A stretch of 62,666 bases of DNA from Rhodovarius lipocyclicus (GTDB lineage: Bacteria > Pseudomonadota > Alphaproteobacteria > Acetobacterales > Acetobacteraceae): assembly GCF_009900765.1 (NCBI RefSeq), contig NZ_JAAABL010000020.1, forward strand, positions 1-62,666, given 5' to 3'. Below, one piece after another: positions 54,356 to 62,666 of the stretch. Positions within the stretch are counted from its first letter, which is position 1. Every line of letters begins with the position of its first letter. The translations under genes and the position numbers were made by a program. The notes below the pieces were generated by a model that was given only the letters and a program-made list of their open reading frames with translations, was not told where the DNA came from and searched no databases.

Positions 54356-55555
54356 TCAGATGCAGCTTACCCTCGCCATATCCCTGGGGGCGGCGAAGCC
54401 GCCGGTGGATTCCCGGTAGCGCCGCCGGTTCCCCAGCACATACGCGATGAAGCGGTCGAATTGCGCGCGCAGGTCGCTGTCGTCGCGTGCGGCGAACAGG
54501 CCCGGGCGCTGGCGGTCTTCCAGCAGGGAACGGTTCTTGGCCGTGGCGCCCCACAGCGCCAGGGCGGGAACGCCGACGATCTCCGCGAAGATCAGCCCGT
54601 GGAAACGGGCGGAGATCACGCCATCCAGATCGCGGTAGCGCCGCAGCCGTTCCAGCGGATTGGGGGTGAAGCTGTCCACGGTGAAGTAGTCATCCGTATG
54701 GGGCGTTGCCATCCCGACCGAGGACCAGAGACCATGCCCCACCGTCAGATCATTGTTGGCCGGGGAGACATAGGCCATCGAATGCGGGATATGGACGAAA
54801 TTGACCTCGCGCCGTTCGACCGGAAGCTGCTCGGTGACGGAGCGGATGGCCGCCACCAGCTCCGCGTAGCTCACCCGCATATCGCCACCCGTGACCACCC
54901 CGATCCGGGCCCGCCGCCCGACAGAGCCGGCGCCCGGCGCCACATACTGGCGCAGGCTGAAGGCGAAATCCTCCTGCTGCTCAGGCTCGCTGCCGCAAAT
55001 ATCCCGCAGGATGGCGCGGGACAGTGAGGTTCTGACGGTGACCTTGCTGGCCAGGCTGACCAGGGTGCGGATCTCCGCGTAATATTCCGGCTGGGCGGCC
55101 TCACAGCCCAGCCCAAGCAGATGGACGGTGGCGCCGGCGGCCCGGGCCTTCCGGGCCAGGTTGATCATGTCGATAACAGCCTGCCGCGCGTAGAGAAGAC
55201 CGCCACCACCGATGATCAGCAGGTCATCGCCGCGGAAGAATTCGTCCTGCCGGATAACGTCCCAATACCAAAGCGCGCCTTGGACATGCGTTTTGTTGAT
55301 AAAGATCTGGATGCATTGAGGGTAGTGAACCTTGATCCCCTCATAGATCGCCTCGTCACCCACATTGTTGGTGCCATAGGCGCCATGGGCGAAGACACGG
55401 TCGAATGTCATTCGCTGCGGTGAGCGGCCCTCGGCCTTGCCGTGCTGGCTGTAGTGGTCCCAGGCGCTGCGCAACTTTCCGGTTTCAATGGCGACTTTGA
55501 CATCCGGATAGGCCTGGAGATACCAGGCCTCATCAAAATTCACTCTGTCTTGCAT
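54356..55555 (-). CDS. Polysaccharide pyruvyl transferase family protein
   Basis: A 399-residue protein. The catalytic fold shows AYGTNNVGDEAIYEG near residue 60, FRGDDLLIIGGGGLLYARQ, and RFHGLIFAEIVGVPALAL near the end. These match the CsaB/pyruvyl transferase family, which adds ketal pyruvate to glycans. The first 50 residues (FDEAWYLQAYPDVKVAI with WDHYSQHGKAEGRSP) are a separate small repeat motif known from glycan-related proteins. It probably modifies capsule or exopolysaccharide. The ATG at 55555 is preferred to 55579. Upstream DNA is AT-rich. Confidence 0.88.
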   Translation of the reverse strand: MQDRVNFDEAWYLQAYPDVKVAIETGKLRSAWDHYSQHGKAEGRSPQRMTFDRVFAHGAYGTNNVGDEAIYEGIKVHYPQCIQIFINKTHVQGALWYWDVIRQDEFFRGDDLLIIGGGGLLYARQAVIDMINLARKARAAGATVHLLGLGCEAAQPEYYAEIRTLVSLASKVTVRTSLSRAILRDICGSEPEQQEDFAFSLRQYVAPGAGSVGRRARIGVVTGGDMRVSYAELVAAIRSVTEQLPVERREVNFVHIPHSMAYVSPANNDLTVGHGLWSSVGMATPHTDDYFTVDSFTPNPLERLRRYRDLDGVISARFHGLIFAEIVGVPALALWGATAKNRSLLEDRQRPGLFAARDDSDLRAQFDRFIAYVLGNRRRYRESTGGFAAPRDMARVSCI

Positions 55556-55853
55556 CAGCGACCAACCCCGGCGATCCACATTACAGCTCGGTCATATCAA
55601 TATTCATTCCCAAGAAATAATAACGATTCCGTGCACGCCCAGATAGTGAGGATTTTAAACCTACACCACAACTGCCACGTGGCTTCCCGGCCAGGGAAAC
55701 TTCTTTTTCCTTTGAGAAACAATGGATGTCCAATGGCGCGGTGCGGAAATCGCCCTTGCCTTCTTTCTTATCGCGGTCCAAGCCCGCCAAGAATCCGGAC
55801 ATTCCGCATGGGAATACAACTAACCGATTCGTAACCGCATAGTCGCTTTGGAC
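55556..55853. other. AT-rich gene-free stretch upstream of the pyruvyl transferase gene
   Basis: 298 bp of clearly lower GC than the window (attttaaacctacacc, aagaaataataacg). No convincing coding frame was found. It must hold the promoter of the leftward pyruvyl transferase gene and possibly AT-rich binding sites of a MucR-like repressor. It is followed by repeat B2. Confidence 0.5.
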
Positions 55854-56018
55854 TAGGGCCAATCGACATTCAGGTTCGGGAGGCGGCTGGCTGGGGATTT
55901 TTCGCGCCAGGGAGGAAGAAGCCGCAGCCAATGCTGGAGCATTGGCAAGGGTTCTGACGCTGCTGGCGTGGAAAAGCACCGCCAGACGCACCCGCAACCT
56001 GATTGTCGATTGGACCTA
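55854..56018. mobile_element. Family B palindromic element, copy B2 (MITE-like)
   Basis: 165 bp, the same length as B1. Terminal repeats are at 55854-55876 and 55996-56018, with 21 of 23 bases matched. The interior is shared with B1: ttttcgcgcc, agaagcc, gccaatgc-tgga-gcattggc and aaaagcaccgccagacgc. The terminal repeats themselves differ from those of B1. Ends are TA. Its final three bases (cta) are the stop codon of the leftward PepSY gene. Confidence 0.8.
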
Positions 56019-56354
56019 ACGCCGGTACTGCACCTCGCCGCTCGTGCGCAGCACGGCCCCGGTGGAGGCGTTCACCTCCACGCGGAACAGCCGCCCATTC
56101 GGCGGCAGGATCTTGAATTCGTAGAGCCAGATATCGTCGTCGCGATCCAGGTCAGCCTCGATCACCCGGCCGAGGAAGCGTGCCTCCACCAGTTTCAGGA
56201 TCTCCGACAGCGGCCTGATCTCACCGGCTTCGAGCGCGGCGCGGGCCCGTTCATGGTCCCGCCTGTCCTGCGCCACGGCAAAATGTTCTGGCAGCATTGC
56301 AGCCGATGCAACCAGCGCCACCAAACCAAGCATTAACAAAAACTTACGTTGCAT
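56016..56354 (-). CDS. PepSY-domain exported protein
   Basis: A 112-residue protein. The signal peptide MQRKFLLMLGLVALVASAAM leads to a small domain with ARAALEAGEIRPLSEILKLVEA, FLGRVIEADLDRDDDIWLYEFKIL and FRVEVNASTGAVLRT, the PepSY fold. PepSY proteins are periplasmic inhibitors or modulators, often next to a two-component system, which is absent here. The stop codon is provided by repeat B2, so the native C-terminus may once have been longer. The upstream gap carries a 9-bp inverted repeat. Confidence 0.85.
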   Translation of the reverse strand: MQRKFLLMLGLVALVASAAMLPEHFAVAQDRRDHERARAALEAGEIRPLSEILKLVEARFLGRVIEADLDRDDDIWLYEFKILPPNGRLFRVEVNASTGAVLRTSGEVQYRR

Positions 56355-56377
56355 GGCTTAGAGTATCACCCCCCTCT

Positions 56378-56420
56378 GTCTGAACCAAGGCTGAATGCCG
56401 CGCTCAGCGTGGGTTCAGAC
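56378..56420. promoter_or_regulatory. Inverted repeat between PepSY gene and small membrane protein
   Basis: Perfect 9-bp arms gtctgaacc (56378-56386) and ggttcagac (56412-56420) with an inner gctga/tcagc pair. It lies between divergent genes. It may be a regulator site or an RNA hairpin in the leader of the rightward gene. Confidence 0.35.
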
Positions 56421-56487
56421 CCGCATGGCTAAAAGGTCATCATCAGGTGATGCCCCGAAAGCGTCACACGCAGACCAGGAGAAAGCC

Positions 56488-56709
56488 ATGCTCAACGTGT
56501 TCAGCCATTTCGCACCGGCCATGCTGGGTGTGTTCATGCTGGCGCTGGCGCTGGCGCCGCTCGCCCTGGTCTGGTCCGACAGCCGCCGCGCCGCGCGCAA
56601 CAGCCGCCTGCGCCGCCTGCAGGATGATGCCTCCCTGGCCACCCTGCTGGCCAGCCGCCAGCAGGCCGCCCGCGGCCGCCTGACGGCGCTGGAAACCCAG
56701 GCCGACTGA
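56488..56709 (+). CDS. Small membrane protein of unknown function
   Basis: A 73-residue protein preceded by aggagaaagcc, a strong ribosome site that decides the start. It has one hydrophobic helix (MLGVFMLALALAPLALVW) near the N-terminus and a basic, helical tail (SRRAARNSRLRRLQDDASLATLLASRQQAARGRL). It is probably a single-pass inner-membrane protein with a cytosolic coiled tail. No family was recognised. It is followed by an intrinsic terminator, so it is transcribed alone. Confidence 0.75.
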   Translation: MLNVFSHFAPAMLGVFMLALALAPLALVWSDSRRAARNSRLRRLQDDASLATLLASRQQAARGRLTALETQAD

Positions 56710-56736
56710 CCCCGCCACCAGCGGGCGCCAGCCGAA

Positions 56737-56768
56737 GCCAGCCCTTCTGCGGGGGCTGGCTTTTTTTT
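56737..56768 (+). terminator. Intrinsic terminator after the small membrane protein gene
   Basis: An 8-bp perfect stem gccagccc/gggctggc with loop ttctgcgg and eight T. It lies 27 bp after the stop at 56709 and just before the stop of the convergent EAL gene. Confidence 0.9.
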
Positions 56769-56787
56769 GTGCCCGCCCTCCGGAGGT

Positions 56788-58425
56788 TCAGCTCCACTGC
56801 TCGTGCTTGGTGATGACCTTGCCGGTCGCGGCGGCGGGCAGCGGCAGGGTGCCGGGGCGGCCCAGATGCCAGCCCTGGCCCAACTCCACCCCCAGGCTCA
56901 GCATGATCTTCGCGTGTTCCTCGGTCTCGATGCGCTCCGCGATCACCCGCGCGCCCACCGCCAGGGAGAGGTCCACCATGGAGGCGACGAAGCTGCGGTC
57001 GCGCGGTTCCTTCACCGCGGCCTCCACGAAGGCCCCATCGACCTTCACGTAATCCACCTTGAAGGCCTTGAGGTAGCGGAACGCCGCCGCCCCCGCGCCG
57101 AAATCGTCCAGGCAGGCCGGCACCCCGCGCTCGGACAGGGCGGTCAGTGTCCTCACCGCGCCGGCCTCATGCTCGATCTCGGCGGTCTCGGTCAGTTCCA
57201 CCATGATTCGGCGGCAGGCCTCGGGCACCGTGTCCAGGCGGTAGATCAGCTCATGCCGGAAGCTCTCGCTCTGCATCGACAGGCCGGAGATGTTGATGGC
57301 GATGCGCTCACCGGCGCCCAGGCGCGGGATGGCGCGCAGGGCCTGGTCCAGCACGGCCAGGTCCAGCTCCTCCGTCAGGCCCACCATCTCCGCCAAGCTG
57401 ACGAATTCGGCCGGGCCCTGGTTGCGGCCCAGCAGGGCGCGGTCGGGGCGCAGCAGCGCCTCGTAATGGTGCAGCTTGCGGTCGGCCAGGGAGGCGATGG
57501 GCTGGTATTCCAGCGCGAAGCGGCCTTCCTTCACCGCGCGGCGCAGCACCTGGCTGCGCTGGGCCACATCGGCCACGAAGCCGGGCAGGCCATCCTCGAA
57601 CCCCGCATCGGCCACGCCGCGGATGCCGCCACGGGCGAAGGCCGACAGGCAATGCCGCAGCGCGCGGGCCGCCTGCAAGGGCGACAGCCCGGCCGCCGAC
57701 AGCGACATGGTATCGACCTTGACCGTGCCGCGTGCCCGGGCGGGCATCATGGCATCCAGTTCCGAGGCCAGGGCTTCCGTATCCGGCAATCGCTCGCCGG
57801 AGCGCGGCAGCAGCGAGAAGCGGCCCGGCGCCACCTCCGCCGCCAGGCAGGCCCCGCCCCCGGCATTGCCCAGGGCGCGGCGGATATCGGGCAGCAGGGC
57901 CTCCGGGATGCCGGCGGAAAATTCGACCATCCCCAGCCGGTCCGGCGCGTCGGGCACCTTTTCCCCGGCGGCGGCGCGGCGCAGCCGTTCCTCGGCATCC
58001 TGCAACATGGCGGCGGTGGCCGGGATGGCGCCCGGGGCCTCCGGCAATTTGCCGGGCACGGGCGCGAAGCTGAGGCACAGGCGCGGCAGATGCCCCGGCA
58101 GCGCCAGGTGCAGGCCGGACACCACGAAGGGCGTGGCGGCGGCATCGGCCAGGTGCAGCATCGCGGGTTCCAACCGGCCGCGCAGGGGCAGCATGGCCAG
58201 GGCGTTGGCCAGCGCCGCGCGGTCGGCCGGGGCCACCACGCTGGAGACGGGGTGGCCGATCAGTTCCTCCGGCTTGCGGTTCAGCCGGGCGCGGAAGGCC
58301 CCGGTGGCGAAGATGATGCGCCCGCCCAGATCCGCCTCGACCAGCAGATCCGCGGCGGCGAAGGCGAAAGCGACGAAGCGCTCGCGCTCACCCAAAGGGC
58401 GTATGGAAACCGTTTCGCTCATCAT
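56788..58425 (-). CDS. EAL-domain protein (c-di-GMP phosphodiesterase-like)
   Basis: A 545-residue protein. The N-terminal 130 residues hold a PAS-like sensor (VEADLGGRIIFATGAFRARLNRKPEELIG). A GGDEF-like middle part is not evident. The EAL domain at about 300-530 shows YEALLRP, INISG, the Glu in VELTET, DDFGAG, KVDGAF and AERIETEEH, so most catalytic residues are there. GQGWHLGRP replaces the usual GQGY-F/L form. It probably cleaves c-di-GMP, with control by an N-terminal PAS signal. No diguanylate cyclase is nearby. No transmembrane segment. Confidence 0.88.
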   Translation of the reverse strand: MMSETVSIRPLGERERFVAFAFAAADLLVEADLGGRIIFATGAFRARLNRKPEELIGHPVSSVVAPADRAALANALAMLPLRGRLEPAMLHLADAAATPFVVSGLHLALPGHLPRLCLSFAPVPGKLPEAPGAIPATAAMLQDAEERLRRAAAGEKVPDAPDRLGMVEFSAGIPEALLPDIRRALGNAGGGACLAAEVAPGRFSLLPRSGERLPDTEALASELDAMMPARARGTVKVDTMSLSAAGLSPLQAARALRHCLSAFARGGIRGVADAGFEDGLPGFVADVAQRSQVLRRAVKEGRFALEYQPIASLADRKLHHYEALLRPDRALLGRNQGPAEFVSLAEMVGLTEELDLAVLDQALRAIPRLGAGERIAINISGLSMQSESFRHELIYRLDTVPEACRRIMVELTETAEIEHEAGAVRTLTALSERGVPACLDDFGAGAAAFRYLKAFKVDYVKVDGAFVEAAVKEPRDRSFVASMVDLSLAVGARVIAERIETEEHAKIMLSLGVELGQGWHLGRPGTLPLPAAATGKVITKHEQWS

Positions 58426-58472
58426 GCCTCGCCTTCATCAGGCGGGATAACAGTGTACGGCTTGCGAAAGGC

Positions 58473-59654
58473 TTAAGCGCCCGCGATCAGCTTCACCTTG
58501 CGCCCGTCCACGCCCAGGGCCAGCCGGCCGGCCTTCAGCGCCAGCGCGGCCTCGCCGAACACCTCCCGCCGCCAGCCATGCAGGGCGGGGATGTCGGGGT
58601 TTTCCTCGGTGGCCAGGCGGTCCAGGTCCTCGCTGTTGGCCAGCAGCTTGGGGGCCACCTGCGCGTCCTCGGATTTCGCGGCCAGCAGCACCTTCAGCAG
58701 CGCCACCAACGCCGGGGAGGCCGCGGCGCCGCGCCGTTCCTCCTTCGGGTGCGGCAGGGCTTCGTCGGGCAGGGCGCGCGCCTCGGCGATCGCGGCCAGC
58801 AGGCTGGCGCCGGACTTGCCCTTGGCGAAGCCTTCGGAGATGCCGCGCGCCCGCGCCAGCTCCGCCACGTTGTTCGGCGCGGTGGCCGCGATCTCCAGCA
58901 GCGTCTCGTCCTTCACCAGGCGCTGGCGGGGGATGTTCACGCGCTGGGCCTCACGCTCCCGCCAGGCGGCGACGGCCTGCAGCACGCCCAGGAAGCGGCG
59001 GTTGGTGGTGCGGGGGCGCAGGCGCTCCCACGCCTGTTCGGGCACGGTCACATAGCCGGCGGGGTCCATCAGGGCGGCCATTTCATCGGCGACCCAGGCC
59101 AGGCGCCCCTCGCGCTCCAGCTGGGCGACCAGGCGTTCGTAGATCACGCGCAGATGCGTGACGTCGGCGGCGGCATAGTTCACCTGCGCGGGGGAGAGCG
59201 GGCGGGCCGACCAGTCGCTGAAGCGGTGGGCCTTGTCGATCTGCGCGCCGGCCAGGCCGCGCGCCAGGCTGTCATAGCTGGCCTGGTCGCCGAAGCCCGC
59301 CACCATGGCGGCCACCTGGGTGTCGAACATGGGGGTGGGCACGGCACCGTAGCGCAGCAGGAAGATCTCCACATCCTGCCGGGCGGCGTGGAACACCTTC
59401 ATCACGTTGGGGTTGGCCAGCAGATGGCCCAGCGGCTGCAGGTCCAGCCCCTCCGCCTGGGCGTCCACCACGGCGATGTCATGCGCGCCGCCCAGCTGCA
59501 CCACGCACAGCTCGGGCCAATAGGTGCGCTCACGCATGAATTCCGTATCGACGGTGATGAAGGGCTCGCGGGCGAGCCTTTCGCACAATTCGGCCAGCTC
59601 CATGCTGGTGGTGATGAGCTGGGTGGGGGGGAATTCGGGGCTGCGGCGCTGCAT
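58473..59654 (-). CDS. rnd: Ribonuclease D
   Basis: A 393-residue 3'-5' exoribonuclease. The DEDD-y exonuclease domain has TVDTEFMRERTYWPELCVVQLG, VFHAARQDVEIF and NYAAADVTHLRVIYERL (Tyr and Asp). An HRDC domain follows at about 210-300 (REAQRVNIPRQRLVKDETLLEIA). It trims tRNA precursors and other stable RNAs. The ATG at 59654 (MQRRSPEF) is the family-like start. Frames extending to 59768 cross the promoter of aspS. It is divergent from aspS and separated from the EAL gene by 47 bp. Confidence 0.95.
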   Translation of the reverse strand: MQRRSPEFPPTQLITTSMELAELCERLAREPFITVDTEFMRERTYWPELCVVQLGGAHDIAVVDAQAEGLDLQPLGHLLANPNVMKVFHAARQDVEIFLLRYGAVPTPMFDTQVAAMVAGFGDQASYDSLARGLAGAQIDKAHRFSDWSARPLSPAQVNYAAADVTHLRVIYERLVAQLEREGRLAWVADEMAALMDPAGYVTVPEQAWERLRPRTTNRRFLGVLQAVAAWREREAQRVNIPRQRLVKDETLLEIAATAPNNVAELARARGISEGFAKGKSGASLLAAIAEARALPDEALPHPKEERRGAAASPALVALLKVLLAAKSEDAQVAPKLLANSEDLDRLATEENPDIPALHGWRREVFGEAALALKAGRLALGVDGRKVKLIAGA

Positions 59655-59702
59655 GCCTCCCGATTGGACCGAAGACGCGCCACTTGCAAGACCGTGACCG
59701 GG

Positions 59703-59733
59703 TTGACAGGCGGGGCTGTCTGCCGCCTGTAGG
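59703..59733 (+). promoter_or_regulatory. Putative aspS promoter
   Basis: A perfect -35 TTGACA (59703-59708). The -10 is weak, with CTGTAG or TGTAGG at 18-19 bp spacing (59727-59733). It is 34 bp before the aspS ATG at 59767. Confidence 0.4.
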
Positions 59734-59766
59734 GCGCCTTCCGAGCAGTTCAGGGTCTCGCCTCTC

Positions 59767-61545
59767 ATGCACGCCTATCGCACCCACACCTGTGCCGCGC
59801 TCCGCGCCGAGCAAGCAGGCACCACCGCCCGCCTCTCCGGCTGGGTGCACCGCAAGCGCGACCATGGCGGGCTGCTGTTCATCGACCTGCGCGACCATTA
59901 CGGCCTGACCCAGTGCGTGATCCCCCAGGGCTCCCCGGTGTTCGAGGCCGCGGACAAGCTGCGCCCCGAAAGCGTCATCACCGTGACCGGCGAAGTGGTG
60001 CTGCGCGAACCCGGCACCGTGAACGACAAGCTGCCCACCGGCGCCATCGAGCTGCGGGTGAAGGAGCTGGTGCTGCAATCCGCCGCCGATGTGCTGCCCT
60101 TCCAGGTCGCGCAGGAACAGGAAGCGCCGGAGGAGACGCGCCTGCGCTACCGCTTCCTCGATCTGCGCCGTGAGCGTCTGCAGAAGAACATGATCCTGCG
60201 CGCGCAGATCATCGACAGCATCCGCCGCCGCATGATCGCGAGCCAGTTCAACGAATTCCAGACGCCGATCCTGACGGTGTCGTCGCCCGAGGGCGCGCGC
60301 GACTTCCTGGTGCCGGCCCGCCTGCACCCGGGCAAGTTCTACGCCCTGCCCCAGGCGCCCCAGCAGTACAAGCAGCTGACCATGGTCGCGGGCTTCGACC
60401 GCTATTTCCAGATCGCCCCCTGCTTCCGCGACGAGGCCGGCCGCGCCGACCGCACGCTGATGTTCTATCAGCTGGACGTGGAGATGAGCTTCGTCACGCA
60501 GGAGGACGTGTTCACCACCATGGAACCCGTCATCCGCGGCGTGTTCGAGGAATTCGCCGCCGGCCGCGCGGTGGATGCCGGCCCCTGGATCCGCATCCCC
60601 TATGCCGAGGCGCAGCTGAAATACGGCTCCGACAAGCCGGATTTGCGCAACCCGCTGGTGATCAGCGACGTGACGGAGCAGTTCAAGGGCTCGGGCTTCG
60701 GCCTGTTCGCCAAGATCGCGGCGAGCGGCGGCGTGATCCGCGCCATCCCGGCGCCCGGCGCTGGCGGCAACCCGCGCAGCTTCTTCGACAAGCTGAACGA
60801 ATGGGCGCGTGAGAACGGCGCCGGCGGCCTGGGCTACATCACGTTCGACGCCGAAGGCCCCAAGGGCCCCATCGCCAAGAACCTGGAGGCCGACCGCGCC
60901 GAGGCGATCCGCCAGATCTGCGGGCTGAAGGCCGGTGACGCCGTGTTCTTCGCCGCCGGCAAGGCCGCCGACGCCGCCAAGTTCGCGGGCCAGACCCGCC
61001 TGCGCCTGGGCAACGAGCTCGGCTTGGTCGAGAAGGACGTGTTCCGCTTCGCCTGGATCACCGACTTCCCGTTCTATGAGCTGAACGAGGAAACCAACCA
61101 GGTCGATTTCAGCCACAACCCGTTCTCGATGCCGCAGGGCGAGATGGAGGCGCTGGAAACCCGCGACCCGCTGACCATCGGCGCCTATCAGTACGACATC
61201 GTCTGCAATGGCTACGAGATGGCCTCCGGCGCCATCCGCAACCACAAGGCGGAGATCATGGTGAAGGCCTTCGGCATCGCGGGCTACCCGCCCGAGGCCG
61301 TGGAGGAACGCTTCGGCGGCATGCTGAACGCCTTCCGCTTCGGCGCGCCGCCGCACGGTGGCATGGCCGCCGGCATCGACCGCATCGTGATGCTGCTGGC
61401 CGATGAACCGAACCTGCGCGAAGTGAACCTGTTCCCGATGAACCAGCAGGGCGAGGAGCTGATGATGGGCTCGCCGTCCGAGGTGGAGCCGATCCGGCTG
61501 AAGGAACTGTCGATCGAAGTGAAGCTGCCGCCGGCGAAGAAGTAA
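59767..61545 (+). CDS. aspS: Aspartate--tRNA(Asp/Asn) ligase
   Basis: A 592-residue class II synthetase. N-terminal OB-fold: [27 protein letters not shown]. Motif 2 region: [23 protein letters not shown]. The insertion domain typical of bacterial AspRS is present, and motif 3 is [28 protein letters not shown]. Many alphaproteobacteria use a nondiscriminating form that also charges tRNA-Asn for amidation by GatCAB. Whether this one does depends on residues that I cannot decide. It ends before repeat A6 and is convergent with yggS. Confidence 0.96.
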   Translation: MHAYRTHTCAALRAEQAGTTARLSGWVHRKRDHGGLLFIDLRDHYGLTQCVIPQGSPVFEAADKLRPESVITVTGEVVLREPGTVNDKLPTGAIELRVKELVLQSAADVLPFQVAQEQEAPEETRLRYRFLDLRRERLQKNMILRAQIIDSIRRRMIASQFNEFQTPILTVSSPEGARDFLVPARLHPGKFYALPQAPQQYKQLTMVAGFDRYFQIAPCFRDEAGRADRTLMFYQLDVEMSFVTQEDVFTTMEPVIRGVFEEFAAGRAVDAGPWIRIPYAEAQLKYGSDKPDLRNPLVISDVTEQFKGSGFGLFAKIAASGGVIRAIPAPGAGGNPRSFFDKLNEWARENGAGGLGYITFDAEGPKGPIAKNLEADRAEAIRQICGLKAGDAVFFAAGKAADAAKFAGQTRLRLGNELGLVEKDVFRFAWITDFPFYELNEETNQVDFSHNPFSMPQGEMEALETRDPLTIGAYQYDIVCNGYEMASGAIRNHKAEIMVKAFGIAGYPPEAVEERFGGMLNAFRFGAPPHGGMAAGIDRIVMLLADEPNLREVNLFPMNQQGEELMMGSPSEVEPIRLKELSIEVKLPPAKK

Positions 61546-61572
61546 GGCCAGGGGGCGCTGAGGCGCAAAAGA

Positions 61573-61775
61573 CCGAGGGGCTCTGCCCCTCGGGCTCCCC
61601 GCCAGGAGCCGAAAGGCCCCTGGACCCCATCAGTTTGGCGCTGGTCCTGGGCAGGGGTTTCCGCTTGATTTTAATAATGAAAATGGCGCCTCACCTGCCA
61701 AGATAAGGCGCCAATCAATGGGTTCAAAGGGTTGCTACAACCCTTTGCGGGGATGCAAGGGGCAGCGCCCCTTGC
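61573..61775 (-). repeat. Family A structured intergenic repeat, copy A6
   Basis: A 203-bp copy in reverse orientation. H1 is at 61573-61593. The core includes gattttaataatgaaaatgg. H3 here is a different perfect 10-bp stem, caaagggttg/caaccctttg with loop cta (61725-61747). H4 is gcaaggggc/gccccttgc (61755-61775). An extra gggggc-aac-gccccc hairpin is at 61786-61800. It fills the convergent gap between aspS and yggS. Confidence 0.85.
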
Positions 61776-61805
61776 TGGGGGTTCCGGGGGCAACGCCCCC
61801 GCCTT

Positions 61806-62483
61806 TCACCCCACCCCGTAATCCCGATGTCCGAAGATCGCGGTCCCCACCCGCACATGGGTGGCGCCTTCGGCGATGGCGGCCTCGAAATCCCCGCTCA
61901 TGCCCATGGACAGGGTGGCCAGGCCCAGCTTCGCGCCCAGATCGGCCAGCCAGGCGAAGTGGGGGCGCGGGTCGCCTTCGGCGGGGGGGATGCACATCAG
62001 GCCCCGCACGGCCAGCCCGTGTTCTTCCCGCGCGGCGCGGACGAAATCGGCGGCCTCGGCGCGGGGGATGCCAGATTTCTGCTCCTCGTCGCCGACATTC
62101 ACCTGCACCAGGTATTCGCGCTTCAGCCCCAGCTTCTGTTCGGCCCGCTCCAGGGCCTGGGCCAGCTTCGGGCGGTCCAGGCTTTCGATCATGTCCGCGA
62201 TCTTCACCGCGTCCTCGGCCTTGTTGGTCTGCAACCCGCCGATGATGTGCAGGCGCAGGGCCGGGTGGGCCGGGCGCAGCTCGGGGAATTTGGTCGCGGC
62301 TTCCTGCACTCGGTTTTCACCGAACAGCAATTGGCCGGCGGCCAGGGCCTCGGCCACCGCTTCGACCGGATGGGTCTTGGACACGGCAACAAGTTGCACG
62401 CTGCCGGCCGGGCGGTTGGCGCGGGCGGTGGCATCGGCGATCCTGTCCAGGATCAGACGCAGGTTCTCGGCAATGGCGCTCAT
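61806..62483 (-). CDS. yggS: YggS family pyridoxal phosphate homeostasis protein
   Basis: A 225-residue single-domain TIM-barrel PLP-binding protein (PLPBP/COG0325). The N-terminal VQLVAVSKTHPVEAVAEAL carries the PLP-lysine (VSK). QLLFGENRVQEAATKF, LHIIGGLQTNKAEDAV, NVGDEEQKSGI, MCIPPAEGDPRPHF and TLSMGMSGDFEAAIAEGATHVRVGTAIFG are the family blocks. It buffers free PLP. The ATG at 62483 (MSAIAENLRL) is chosen; upstream in-frame residues are basic and unlike the family. It is divergent from a thiE-like gene. Confidence 0.95.
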   Translation of the reverse strand: MSAIAENLRLILDRIADATARANRPAGSVQLVAVSKTHPVEAVAEALAAGQLLFGENRVQEAATKFPELRPAHPALRLHIIGGLQTNKAEDAVKIADMIESLDRPKLAQALERAEQKLGLKREYLVQVNVGDEEQKSGIPRAEAADFVRAAREEHGLAVRGLMCIPPAEGDPRPHFAWLADLGAKLGLATLSMGMSGDFEAAIAEGATHVRVGTAIFGHRDYGVG

Positions 62484-62523
62484 GCGCTCAGGAATAGGAC
62501 GAAAGCGGCGGGCAGGGAACGCC

Positions 62524-62666
62524 ATGCCGCGCCTTTGGCTGCTCAGCGACCCCAAGCGCCTGCCGGACCCGCGGGCGGCGGCGGCGCGGCTGCCGCGCGG
62601 GTCCGCCGTGCTGGCGCGCGGGGTGGCGCCCGCGCTGCTGCAGGGGCTGGCGCGGCTGTGCCGGGC
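62524..62666 (+). CDS. thiE: Thiamine phosphate synthase-like protein (partial, runs off the window)
   Basis: Only the first 47 codons are visible, starting MPRLWLLSDPKRLPDP and continuing RAAAARLPRGSAVLARGVAP. The opening LWLLSDP followed by a short Pro-rich loop and AAARLPRGSAV resembles the ThiE/TenI TIM barrel proteins found beside yggS in related bacteria. The catalytic core is outside the window, so this call is tentative. The 40-bp gap to yggS would hold both promoters. Confidence 0.5.
   Translation, partial: MPRLWLLSDPKRLPDPRAAAARLPRGSAVLARGVAPALLQGLARLCR

Noticed and set aside
55581-55997. 138-codon minus-strand frame in the gap before the pyruvyl transferase
   Set aside because: Its first third is encoded by repeat B2, and the rest shows no domain and no good ribosome site.

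Overview
The window is very GC-rich chromosomal DNA from an alphaproteobacterium. The evidence is an SspB of the alphaproteobacterial type, a MucR/Ros regulator, a cysteine-poor alphaproteobacterial Fur, an OlsB acyltransferase, a LexA box of the GAAC-N7-GAAC type in front of uvrB, and two orphan Bug (TctC-like) binding proteins. I infer the Acetobacteraceae (Roseomonas-like). No rRNA or tRNA gene, CRISPR array, prophage or transposase was seen. Gene density is high, with many ATGA or GTGA start/stop overlaps.

Layout. 0.1-4.4 kb: histidine phosphatase, ABM-domain protein, aat, ada, a parDE toxin-antitoxin pair with a perfect operator dyad, and a TPR protein. 4.6-9.5 kb: a leftward operon of class I fumarase, DUF1272 protein, RidA, VOC protein, PLP aminotransferase and a Bug binding protein. 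9.6-17.1 kb: a small unknown gene, sspB, an acidic unknown gene coupled to gltX and cysS, then trmJ, an alpha/beta hydrolase and a second Bug protein. 17.2-27.3 kb: nitronate monooxygenase, a divergent Crp/Fnr regulator and sensor kinase, SOS-type uvrB, a candidate small RNA, FAH-family protein, xthA, tsaB, rimI, tusA, mucR, fur and olsB. 27.3-31.3 kb: four glycosyltransferases of a surface-glycan operon. 31.5-38.5 kb: a P-loop kinase, ygfZ, frmA, a Phd/PemK-like toxin-antitoxin pair, a DinG-type helicase and a DMT transporter. 38.5-45.7 kb: a group 2-type (ABC-dependent) capsule export locus (lipoprotein, kpsM, kpsT, kpsE, kpsD, with divergent kpsC and an SDR). 45.6-55.6 kb: S4 protein, cupin, NTF2-like protein, glyQ, vapBC, glyS, ppdK, nucleotide-sugar epimerase and pyruvyl transferase. 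56-62.7 kb: PepSY protein, a small membrane protein, an EAL protein, rnd, aspS, yggS and the start of a thiE-like gene.

The least ordinary content is between the genes. Family A is about 201-206 bp, with five full copies and one half copy. Each full copy has two hairpins on either side of an AT-rich core. The hairpin stems differ between copies but stay self-complementary, which is the pattern expected when structure is under selection. Family B is a 165-bp palindromic element in two copies, with 23-bp terminal inverted repeats flanked by TA. The two copies have different terminal repeats, yet each matches itself (21/23). Elements supply the stop codons of two neighbouring genes. Other points of interest are a vapBC module inserted between glyQ and glyS with its stop overlapping the glyS start, a 120-nt transcription unit with promoter and terminator after uvrB, and operator-like dyads in front of the toxin-antitoxin genes.
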